DNA from: Aureococcus anophagefferens
Taxonomy: Eukaryota > Sar > Pelagophyceae > Pelagomonadales > Pelagomonadaceae
Direction of reading: 5' to 3'
NCBI RefSeq assembly: GCF_000186865.1
Contig: NW_008705569.1
Location: 65,211 to 129,210 of the forward strand
DNA length: 64,000 bases
The position numbers and the translations under genes are program-made. Under the pieces are notes generated by a model, which worked only from the letters and a program-made list of their open reading frames with translations, did no database searches and was not told where the DNA came from. Each line of letters opens with the position of its first letter. The first letter of the stretch is position 1. This document shows, one piece after another, positions 42,907 through 51,414 of this stretch.

Positions 42907-43965
42907 ATGAAGGCCGAGTACGTCGAGAAGCAGCGCGAATACGAAGAGAAGAAGGCGCGGGCGAAAGCGCTACAGCTGCGTTTGACGTGCACAATTTGTG
43001 GGGCGAAACCGAGAACTTTGCTGAAGTGTCCGTGCGGAACTACGCAGTATTGTTCGACTGAATGCCAACGCATCGATTGGCGCGAGCGGGGTCACCGGAA
43101 GGCGTGCAAGAAGATCCGAAGCGAGCGCGCGGCGGAAGCGCCGACGCGCGCGCCGTCGCCGCCGCGGGACGTGTTCTACGGCCCCGCGCCGCGGTCGCAC
43201 GCCGACGAGGTCCGCGCGCGCATCGCGGCGGAACACGAGGCCGCTCGCGCGCGGCGCGAGGCGAACCCGGAGCCCGAGCCGACGTCGGCGCGGTACGGGT
43301 CGCGGTGCCCGATCTGCCTCGAGGAGTGGGACGTGAATGCTGCGGGCGTGTTTCGCGTCTGTTGCTGCCGGATGGTCTGCGAGTCGTGCCAGGACAAGAT
43401 CGGCACCGGCGCGTGTCCCCTCTGTCGCATACCGTGCGCAGAAGACCATGCGGAAGAACTCGCGCGTCTTCGCCGCCATGTGGAGAACGAGGTGCCGGAA
43501 GCAATTTCGTCTTTGGGAAGTGCGTACCGCGAAGGTTACTACGGCCTCGTGAAATCCGATAAGAAAGCCGCGAAGATTTGGAAGCGCGCCGTGGAGCTCG
43601 GGAACGTGGACGCGATGGCAAACCTTGCTGGATTGTACCACACTGGAAGTGGCGTCAAGCTTGACAAGAAGAAGGCGGAGCGGCTGTATCGCACGGCCGC
43701 AGACCGGGGCGAAGCGTTCGCGCAAATCAATTTAGGGATTCTACTTGTTTCTGAAGAGAGATTTGAAGAAGCGTTCCGGTACTACGCGCTCGCGGCGGAT
43801 CAAGGCCTTACCGTTGGAGAGTTCAACTTTGGCTGCTGTCACAGGGACGGAGAAGGCACGGAAGTCGAACTCGGCAAAGCCAGATGCTGGTTCGAGCGCG
43901 CCGCTGCCAAGGGCGACAAGCGAGCTATAGAGGCCCTCGCGGAACTCGACGCGCGAGGACTATAG
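42907..43965 (+). CDS. MYND-RING-SEL1 protein, array copy 5
   Basis: 352 residues. N-terminus and MYND as copies 2-4. RING-like CPICLEEWDVNAAGVFRVCCCRMVCESCQDKIGTGACPLCRIPC. SEL1 repeats: LGSAYREGYYGLVKSDKKAAKIW; LAGLYHTGSGVKLDKKKAERL; LGILLVSEERFEEAFRYYALAADQG; FGCCHRDGEGTEVELGKARCW. Ends LDARGL. The last complete member; the cassette after it is broken. Confidence 0.9.
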   Translation: MKAEYVEKQREYEEKKARAKALQLRLTCTICGAKPRTLLKCPCGTTQYCSTECQRIDWRERGHRKACKKIRSERAAEAPTRAPSPPRDVFYGPAPRSHADEVRARIAAEHEAARARREANPEPEPTSARYGSRCPICLEEWDVNAAGVFRVCCCRMVCESCQDKIGTGACPLCRIPCAEDHAEELARLRRHVENEVPEAISSLGSAYREGYYGLVKSDKKAAKIWKRAVELGNVDAMANLAGLYHTGSGVKLDKKKAERLYRTAADRGEAFAQINLGILLVSEERFEEAFRYYALAADQGLTVGEFNFGCCHRDGEGTEVELGKARCWFERAAAKGDKRAIEALAELDARGL

Positions 43966-44060
43966 CCTAACAATCTTTACGCCGACCCGTCGCCCGAGCC
44001 CGAGATGCTGCGCTTGCGCGCGGGCGAGTCGCGCTCGGCCTTGGCGTCGTCGTCGCGGCG
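43966..44060 (+). repeat. Array 3' cassette, copy 5 (truncated)
   Basis: Identical start to the others (aacaatctttacgcc...cccgagatgctgcgc, LGLGVVVAA) but stops at about 44060, marking the right edge of the array, 47 bp before the end of the giant minus-strand gene. Confidence 0.7.
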
Positions 44061-44106
44061 GATCACTCCCTTAGTGGTATCAGCCATGTGCAAACTATAT
44101 ATAAGT

Positions 44107-47100
44107 TTAGGGCAGCGTCGAAGTCGCAGACTCGCCGCCCCTGCCCGCGACGCGCTCCAGCGTGCGCTGGTGCTGGGCCTCGGCGTCGCGCGCCTCCGCG
44201 GGCGACAGGGCCCGCTCGGTCTTGTGGAGGCGGCGCTCGAGGCGGTCGTGGGACGTGCGCCGCTGGCGCTCCGCGTGGGCCTCGAGGCGCGTGAGCTCCG
44301 TCTCCGCCGTCTTCCGCAGCGCGTCGCACTGCTGCTGCTCCGGCGACAGCGGCCCGTCGAAGGAGAGGAGGTCGAGCTTGGCCGCGGCGCCGAGGCGCGT
44401 CGGTTGGCGCGCCTCGTCGGCCTTGTAGTCGGCGGCGCCGAGGCGCTTCGGCGGGCGCGTCTCGTCGGCCTTGTAGCGCGGGGACACGAGGGGCGTCGCG
44501 TCGCCGTCGTCGTCGCGATCGTCGCCGACGACGTCGTCCTCGAAGAACGCGCCGATCTTGTGGAGCGGCGTGAAGGTCTCCTCGGGCGCGGCCCAGAGCG
44601 ACGGCCGCTGCTGGGGGCTCTTGGGGAAGAGGAAGTCGGGGAAGACGGAGAAGGCCTCGTCGCGCGCGTAGCACCGGCGGCACGCGGCCGCCACCGCGAC
44701 CACCGCGACGAAGCCCCCCACGAGCGACGCGAGCCAGACCGCGAGGCCGACGCGGTCGAGGAGCCGCAGGGCGTCGCGCGACGCGAGCTGGCCGACCTCC
44801 ACCACCAGCACCATGAGCGCGGAGACGCCGGCGACGATGAGCTCGTCGACGACGAGGTCCTGGAGCAGCTCCGGGAGCAGGAGCACCGCGGCCCAGACGG
44901 CGACGGCGACGCCCGCGTTCCGCCGCGGCGCGGCCGCCGCCGTCGCCTCGCTGGCGGGCTTGGGCTGGGCCGCGAGGACGAGGGCCGCGAGCGGCAGGTG
45001 CTTCTTCTGGGCGGCGACGTGAGCCGCCGCGCCCTCGCGGAGCGGCGTCGCGAACTCAAAGTCGCTCGGCCCCCGAAGGTCCGCCAGGGACCGCAGGCGC
45101 GTGCGCAGTAGCGACGGCAGGTAGACGTTGAAGAACGCGACGTGCGCGGGGGAGTACAGGAAGATGTCGCACACGACGGCCAAGGACACGCCTTTCAGCC
45201 ACTCGCGCGACGTCGCCTTCGAGGACGCCGCGATGTGCTGGAAGGCGACGAGCACGTAGTAGAGCGGGAAGGCGACGGCGGCGATGAACAGAACGAGCGC
45301 CAGCGCTCGCCCCGCGCGCGTCGCCGGCGGCAGGTCCTCGGCCGCGTGCTCGTCGAGCACGTCCTCCGCGCGGTTCTTTAAATAAATCCGCTGCTCCAGG
45401 GGCGAGAGCTGCTCGAGGCGCGCGTACTCGCCGAGGAGCTTGGACTGCTCGTCGTCGTTGAGGCCCTCGAACTCCGCGAGGTAGCGGTCCGCCCGCTGCA
45501 AATCGCGGCGGACGGACCGCCGCGTCTTCCGCGCGAAGCGCTCGTCGTCCGTCTCGCCCCGGTAGAAGAGGCGCCGCCAGGTGACGGTATATTTGGGCTT
45601 GAAGCCCCGGGCGACCTCGAAGCGGGCTAACGTCTTCGGCGACGCCGCGCCGGTCTCGACGGCCTTTTGCAGCTCCGCGCGCCGCGCGCGCAGCGCGACC
45701 GTGGTCTCCCGCACGACGAAGTCGACGCGGTCGCCCATGGGCGCCTCCTCGTCGACGGTCTTCAACGTCTCGTCGCCGCCGCCGCCGACCTCGACCTTCG
45801 CGCTCGACGCGCCCGGCGAAACGAGCACGTCGACCAAATGCGCGACAACCGACGACAGCGGCACCATGATCGACGACACGACCAACAGCAGAAAGACGTA
45901 GGTGAAGATGGAGGCGCCCTCCGTCGCGTTGGGCGCGCAGCTCGGTTCGACGTCCGCGCCGCGCCACTGGCAGGCCTTGACCGCGGGGAAGTACGCGTTC
46001 GTCGGCTCGAGGCACGGCGCCTCGTAGACGTAGCGGTCGCAGCCCATGTCCGGGAACGCGACGATGAACAGCGCCGCCTCGACGGCGTAGAGCCACAGGT
46101 AGTCCGTGAAGAGGTGGAGCGCGCGGAGCGGCCGGGGCCGGACCTCGTCGTAGGCCAGCACGTACCCCAAAAACGCGTGCTCATCGCGCAGTCGCGCGAA
46201 GAACGTCCGCGCGTTCTTCACGCGGGCCCAGCTCGGCAGCGACTCGTTCAGATTCTGCACCGCGCGGTCCCGCGTGCGCAGCGGCGTGAGCGGCTCGAGC
46301 GTCTCCGCGGGCTCGTTCGTCTTTTCGTGGTCGTTGCGGTCCTCGCGGTAGCCCCAGAGCGTCGCGAGGACGAGCACGCCCGCGAGCGCCGCGAGCGTGT
46401 AGAGCACGAGGCGCGTCTTGCCCAGGGCCAGGGGGTCGTTGCGAAACGCCGCCGCGAACTCGCGCGCGACGATCTCGGAGCTCGGCACGACCTCGACGGA
46501 GCGCCGCTCGTCGACCGCGCAGGCGCACGTCGTCGTGTTCGCCGTGGCGTTGACGGCGCGGCAGGCGCCGGAGGAGCCCCAGGCCGCGTCCTCGTAGGCG
46601 AGGCAGGCCGCGCCGGCCGCGCAGGGGTTCACGAAACCTTCGAAGAGGGAGCAGTCGACGTCCACACCGCACGACGTGCCGTTGACGACGTCGTCGCGCG
46701 CGGCGCAGTCCACGGACTCGTTGCGGAGGAGCGCCTCGTTCTCGGGACTCCGCGCCGGGTGCGCAAAGGTCACGCGGACGACGCCGCCGGCCGCGGCCGC
46801 GCGCCGCCGGCCGCCGCCGACGTGGACGCGAGCGACGGGCGCGTCCGTCAAGTTGGCCGCGCCGCGGCGGTCGACGGCGTACTCGACGAGCGTCACGTCG
46901 CCGCGCGCCGCCGCCGCGACGGACGGCGTCGCGAGGGCCGCGTCGCGCGCGGACGCGACGCAGAGCTGCGCGGCGCACGTCGACACGGCCCGCTCGCCGG
47001 GCACGGCGCCGAGGAGCGTCGCGGCGCCGACGGCGTCGAGCGCCGTCGCCGCGGCGTCCGCGGCGGAGGTCTCGAGCAGCGCGCCGACGGCGTCGACGAG

Positions 47101-50100
47101 GTGGGTCCGCGTCGCGGCGTCCAGGCCCGCGGTTGAAGCCACGGCCGCCGCGTCGCCGACCACGACGGCGGCGTCGCGCGCGGCGTCGTCGTCGAGGTCC
47201 GGCGTCGCCGCCGCGGCGACGGCGGCGGCGAGCGCGCCCGCGGCGGCGGCCGTCGCCTCGGAGAGCGCCGCGGCGCCGACGAGCGCCTTGAGGACGTCGC
47301 CGCGGACGGCGTCGGCGCCGGCGACGTCGCCCGCGAGGCCGGCGATGGCCAGGGCCGCCTGGCAGACGCGGTCCGCGTCCCGCGCCGCGAGCGCGACGCC
47401 GAGCGCCGCGTCGCTCGCCGTCGCGAGGGACGCGGCGGTCCAGGCGCCGCGCCGCACGGCGACGGCCGCGTACGCCGTCGTCGCGGCGCCGTACGCGTCC
47501 GCGACGTCGACGTACGCGGACGCGTTGCCCGGCGGCAGCGCCACGCCGCCGAGCGACGGCGACGCGCCCGGCGCGCGGAGGGGCGCGTCGCCCGTCGCGC
47601 TCCGGAGGCCGAAGCCGTAGCTCAGCGGCAGGTCGCCCGCGTCGTCGGTCCAGCCGCGCGCGGCGAAGAAGAACGGCGTCGCGAGCGCGACGCCCGCGGA
47701 CGGCGACGCGGCGAGGGTCCCGGCGAAGGGCGGGGCGTTCGTCGTGATGCGCACGGTCGCCGCGCCCGCGCCGGACCGGAGCGTGAAGGCGTAGGACGCG
47801 CCCGGCGCGAGCGCGCCCGCGGCGAGCGCGAGCGACGCCGCGTCGAGGCGCGTGAGCGCCGCGGCGTCGAGGCTCGCGCCGCCCGCGAGGACGCCGGCGT
47901 CGAGCGTCCAGGCGCGGTCGCCCGCGGGCGCGTCGCCCGCGAGCACGAGCTTGGCGCTCGGGTTGACCCGGGCCGCGGGCTGGCCGACGACGGCGGCCGC
48001 GACCGCGGCCGCGCCGTCGCGCCGCGCGATCGTCGCGGTCGCGGTCGCCTCGCGCGCGTCGGCCGACGACACGGTCACGGCGCAGGTCTTCGCCGCGCCG
48101 GGCGCGAGGCCCGACGCGGCGAAGGACGCGACGGCGCCCGCGACGTCCGCGCCGGCGCAGTCCCAGCGGAACGCGAGCGCGGCGGCGGCGTCGTCGGGGT
48201 CCCAGCTCGCGGACGCGTCGAGGACGACGGCGTCGCCGCCGTCGACGGTGCGGTCGCCGCCGGCGATGGCCGCGACGAGCGCCGAGGCGGCCGTCGTCAC
48301 CGTCGCCGCGGCCTCGTTGCGGCGCTGGCCGTCGGAGACGGCGACGGCGAGGTCGAAGACGTCGCCCGCGCGGACGTCCGCGGTCTCGTAGACGCGGCCG
48401 TCGAGGGACGCCGAGGGCGGGAGGGCGACCACGGCGCCGTCGCGCACCAGGGAGCCGCTCCAGGAGAAAGTCAGTGCATTGGAGGTGGGTGTCTGTGAAT
48501 TGGCGCACGCGGCGGCGGTCGCGACGGCCGCGACGCGGACGCCGGCCGCGGGCCGCGCGGTCTGCACCGCGCCGCCGAGGATCGCGAGGCCGGGCAGGGG
48601 CGCCGTGTCGACGCGCGCGGCCGCGGTCGCGAAGCCCGCGGCGCCGTCGAAGCGCGTCGCCGTCGCCGTGACGTCGAGCGAACGGCCGCGGCACGCGGCC
48701 ATGGTCGCCGGCGGCACGGAGGCGGACTCCGCGTCGCCGAGCGCCGCCGCGACGGCCGCGGCGCAGCCCTGGCCCGCGGGCGTCGCGACGACGGCCCAGG
48801 CGTAGGCGAGGGGCCGGCCGCCGCCGCCCGTCGACGACGCCGCGGACACGGTCAGAGCGTCGCAGGAGCCGACGGCGCCGGGCGCCTCCAATCTGACGTC
48901 GACGGGGCCGTCGTCCGCGGGCGGGAAGGGCGCCGTCGGCGCCGCCGAGGGGGCGCGGGACGCCGTCGGCGCGGCGGTCGGCCGCGGGGCGGGCATCGCG
49001 GTCGGGACGGAGGTCGGCGCCGCGGTCGGCGCGGCGCTCGGCGACGCCGTCGACGGCGCGGGCGTCGGCGTCGCGGACGGCGCGCCGGACGACGACGGCG
49101 CGGCGGTCGAGGGTTGGGGCGACGGCGCGGCGGTCGGCGGCACCGAGGGCGCCGCGGTCGTCGGCGTCGCCGTCGGCGCGCGCGTCGTCGTCGGCGCGGC
49201 GGACGGCCGCGGCGTCGGCGGCGCGCTCGGCGACGCGGAGGGCGACGCGCTGGGCGCCGCGCTCGGCGCCGCCGACGGGCGCGCCGTGGGCGACGACGAC
49301 GGCCCCGCCGTCGGCGCGCGCGAGGGGTCCGCGGTGGGCGCCGGCGACGGCGCGGCCGTCGGCGCGGTCGACGGCGCCGCCGTGGGCCGCGCGGTCGGGT
49401 CGACGGTCGGCGCCACCGTCGGGCGGTCGTAGAGGTCCCCCGCGAGCGCGCAGAAGCTCTCGGCGCAGCCGACGCCGTCGCAGGCGAAGCGGTGGCCGTC
49501 GGCGTCGCGGAAGTCGAGCCGCGCCGGCGCCGTGGCGTTGCCGCGGACGGAGAGGTCGTAGCAGCCGTCCCAGAGGCAGACGAAGACCTCGGCGCCGTCG
49601 CCCGTGGCGACCGTGGCCCCGCGCGCGTAGGCGCCGCCGAAGGCGTCGAGGCCGCCCTCGACGACGAGGGCCTCCGCCGGGTCGCGGTGGTCCAAGACGA
49701 ACGCCGCGCCCGCGGCCCAGCCCGCGCCGGACAGCGCGAGGCGGTAGAGGTGCGCGTCCGCGTCGCAGGCCGGCGTCGGGTAGGGCGACGGCGCGAGCGT
49801 CGGATAGGGGAGCGGCATGCCCGTGGGGACCGCGCTCGGCGCCGGCGACGGCGGCGCGGAGGGCAGCGCGCTCGGGAGGGAGGAGGGCCACGCGCTCGGC
49901 GCCGGCGACGGCGCCGCGGACGGCAGCGCGCTCGGGAGGGAGGAGGGCCACGCGCTGGGCGCCGGCGACGGCGCCGCGGACGGCGGCGCGCTCGGGAGGG
50001 AGGAGGGCCGCGCGCTGGGCGCCGGCGACGGCGCCGCGGACGGCGCCGCGCTCGGCGCGCTCGACGGCGCCGCGCTCGGCGCCGGCGACGGCGGACTCGA

Positions 50101-51174
50101 CGGCGCCGCGCTCGGCGCGCTCGACGGCGCGCTCGACGGGCTGAGGCTGATGGTCGGGGACGAGGTCGGCGGCGCGGTCGGCGCCGAGCTCGGGGCCGGG
50201 CTCGGCGGCGTCGTCGGGACCGGCGACGGGCTCGGCGTCACCGACGGCGCGGACGTCGTCGGCGCGGACGACGGCCCGAAGTCGACGTTGATGGACAGCC
50301 CGTCCCAGACCGTCGCGAGTTGGCTGACGCACGCGCCCCAGCTGTTCCCGCGGACGAAGTTTGGGTCCCAGCCGCTCGTGTCGTCCCAGCCGCCGGTCGC
50401 GGAGCTGCAGGGCCGTATCATCTTGGAGTGGAAGGAACCACCAGCTGCGTAACTCGCAGTCGGGCACCAGCAGACGCCACGTTGGTACTGGTCGCTGTTG
50501 ATCTCGACGCCGCCGCCGCACATGCCGACGTTCCAAAACCGGGACCACGTCGAACTGCTCTGCCGTATGGGGAGGTACCAGGTCCGCGCGGCGCAGTTCA
50601 ACGTCATGGAACACTCGTGGAAATGGTCCATGATCTCGGCGCCGATGTCGTAGAGCTTGGACGTCCGCGCGTCGCCGGTCAGCTCGATAGACATGCCATT
50701 CTCGTTTCGCGCGTAGTTCGCCTCGTAGTACGGGCCGCTCATCTCGTAGACGACGTAGTAGGGGTTGAAGAGGTCGCTGCCATCCCAGCTGAAGAGGTTG
50801 TCGTTCAGGACGAGCCCCGGCGTGCCGCCCCAGTTGAGCTGGCGGCCGAAGGCGAGGTAGTCGGCGCAGATCGCGGCGCTCGAGTAGTCGACGCCGATTT
50901 CAAGGCCGGTCGCCGCCCAGTTGCGCCGCTGGCGCGTCGGCGCCTTGGTCATCGTCGGGGCCGCCGTCGGGCAGGACGACGGCGCGGGCGAGGGCAGGGA
51001 CGTCGTGGGTTCCGGCGACGGCCGGGACGTCGGCACCCGCGTCGGGGCCAGCGACAGCGTCGGCGCCACCGTCGGGCAGGACGACGGCGCCGACGGCGCC
51101 GACGTCGGCGCGGACGTCGGCGTAGGCGTGGGGTTCGCGGCCGCGAGAGCGGCGACAAAGAGCGCTCCCAGCAT
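44107..51174 (-). CDS. Giant REJ-type membrane protein with Ser/Pro-repeat ectodomain
   Basis: 2355 residues in one open frame from ATG 51174. Signal peptide (MLGALFVAALAAA), then S-A-P-T/P-S repeats (TSAPTSAPSAPSS), a cysteine-containing globular domain (~95-320), a very long S/P/A-T repeat tract, a short cysteine domain, more repeats, then REJ-like immunoglobulin domains (SCDALTVSAASSTGGGGRPLAYAWAVV; GDRTVDGGDAVVLDASASWDPDDAAAALAFRWDC) as in polycystin-1/sperm receptor proteins. A cysteine-rich juxtamembrane block (CACAVDERRS) precedes about seven to nine membrane helices starting VLYTLAALAGVLVLATLWG, and a cytosolic coiled-coil tail. No PLAT or polycystin channel pore was recognised. Probably a cell-surface adhesion or mechanosensing protein. 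Confidence 0.85.
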   Translation of the reverse strand: MLGALFVAALAAANPTPTPTSAPTSAPSAPSSCPTVAPTLSLAPTRVPTSRPSPEPTTSLPSPAPSSCPTAAPTMTKAPTRQRRNWAATGLEIGVDYSSAAICADYLAFGRQLNWGGTPGLVLNDNLFSWDGSDLFNPYYVVYEMSGPYYEANYARNENGMSIELTGDARTSKLYDIGAEIMDHFHECSMTLNCAARTWYLPIRQSSSTWSRFWNVGMCGGGVEINSDQYQRGVCWCPTASYAAGGSFHSKMIRPCSSATGGWDDTSGWDPNFVRGNSWGACVSQLATVWDGLSINVDFGPSSAPTTSAPSVTPSPSPVPTTPPSPAPSSAPTAPPTSSPTISLSPSSAPSSAPSAAPSSPPSPAPSAAPSSAPSAAPSAAPSPAPSARPSSLPSAPPSAAPSPAPSAWPSSLPSALPSAAPSPAPSAWPSSLPSALPSAPPSPAPSAVPTGMPLPYPTLAPSPYPTPACDADAHLYRLALSGAGWAAGAAFVLDHRDPAEALVVEGGLDAFGGAYARGATVATGDGAEVFVCLWDGCYDLSVRGNATAPARLDFRDADGHRFACDGVGCAESFCALAGDLYDRPTVAPTVDPTARPTAAPSTAPTAAPSPAPTADPSRAPTAGPSSSPTARPSAAPSAAPSASPSASPSAPPTPRPSAAPTTTRAPTATPTTAAPSVPPTAAPSPQPSTAAPSSSGAPSATPTPAPSTASPSAAPTAAPTSVPTAMPAPRPTAAPTASRAPSAAPTAPFPPADDGPVDVRLEAPGAVGSCDALTVSAASSTGGGGRPLAYAWAVVATPAGQGCAAAVAAALGDAESASVPPATMAACRGRSLDVTATATRFDGAAGFATAAARVDTAPLPGLAILGGAVQTARPAAGVRVAAVATAAACANSQTPTSNALTFSWSGSLVRDGAVVALPPSASLDGRVYETADVRAGDVFDLAVAVSDGQRRNEAAATVTTAASALVAAIAGGDRTVDGGDAVVLDASASWDPDDAAAALAFRWDCAGADVAGAVASFAASGLAPGAAKTCAVTVSSADAREATATATIARRDGAAAVAAAVVGQPAARVNPSAKLVLAGDAPAGDRAWTLDAGVLAGGASLDAAALTRLDAASLALAAGALAPGASYAFTLRSGAGAATVRITTNAPPFAGTLAASPSAGVALATPFFFAARGWTDDAGDLPLSYGFGLRSATGDAPLRAPGASPSLGGVALPPGNASAYVDVADAYGAATTAYAAVAVRRGAWTAASLATASDAALGVALAARDADRVCQAALAIAGLAGDVAGADAVRGDVLKALVGAAALSEATAAAAGALAAAVAAAATPDLDDDAARDAAVVVGDAAAVASTAGLDAATRTHLVDAVGALLETSAADAAATALDAVGAATLLGAVPGERAVSTCAAQLCVASARDAALATPSVAAAARGDVTLVEYAVDRRGAANLTDAPVARVHVGGGRRRAAAAGGVVRVTFAHPARSPENEALLRNESVDCAARDDVVNGTSCGVDVDCSLFEGFVNPCAAGAACLAYEDAAWGSSGACRAVNATANTTTCACAVDERRSVEVVPSSEIVAREFAAAFRNDPLALGKTRLVLYTLAALAGVLVLATLWGYREDRNDHEKTNEPAETLEPLTPLRTRDRAVQNLNESLPSWARVKNARTFFARLRDEHAFLGYVLAYDEVRPRPLRALHLFTDYLWLYAVEAALFIVAFPDMGCDRYVYEAPCLEPTNAYFPAVKACQWRGADVEPSCAPNATEGASIFTYVFLLLVVSSIMVPLSSVVAHLVDVLVSPGASSAKVEVGGGGDETLKTVDEEAPMGDRVDFVVRETTVALRARRAELQKAVETGAASPKTLARFEVARGFKPKYTVTWRRLFYRGETDDERFARKTRRSVRRDLQRADRYLAEFEGLNDDEQSKLLGEYARLEQLSPLEQRIYLKNRAEDVLDEHAAEDLPPATRAGRALALVLFIAAVAFPLYYVLVAFQHIAASSKATSREWLKGVSLAVVCDIFLYSPAHVAFFNVYLPSLLRTRLRSLADLRGPSDFEFATPLREGAAAHVAAQKKHLPLAALVLAAQPKPASEATAAAAPRRNAGVAVAVWAAVLLLPELLQDLVVDELIVAGVSALMVLVVEVGQLASRDALRLLDRVGLAVWLASLVGGFVAVVAVAAACRRCYARDEAFSVFPDFLFPKSPQQRPSLWAAPEETFTPLHKIGAFFEDDVVGDDRDDDGDATPLVSPRYKADETRPPKRLGAADYKADEARQPTRLGAAAKLDLLSFDGPLSPEQQQCDALRKTAETELTRLEAHAERQRRTSHDRLERRLHKTERALSPAEARDAEAQHQRTLERVAGRGGESATSTLP
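49830..50110 (-). repeat. Tandem repeats coding the APSAWPSSLPSALPSAAPSP unit
   Basis: Three near-identical 60-bp units (49845-50025) within the Ser/Pro tract, flanked by shorter ser-pro copies. Copies differ by a handful of bases, implying recent expansion; length polymorphism is likely. Confidence 0.85.
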
Positions 51175-51414
51175 GGTGTGCTTGGCTTTTTCCTAGCCCA
51201 TGCTGGGGCTGTCGCAAATTCCTGTCGGGGCAGCCGCGACGCTAGGGGTTTTGCGGCACTTCACTATATGCGGCAACTTGCGGCACTTGCCATCATCTTG
51301 CCGACCTCGAGCGACTCTGAGCCTGAGCCGAGCCGCACGAGGTCGTGCTTCGTCGTCCGCAGCGACGCGGCGCCCTCGAGCGCTCGTCGCGACGCGGCGC
51401 ACCTCGACGCACCC

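Noticed and set aside
49114..51414. Long plus-strand extension upstream of the OPR/RAP gene
   Set aside because: It is the antisense of the Ser/Pro repeat tract of the giant protein; the RAP gene starts at ATG 51415.
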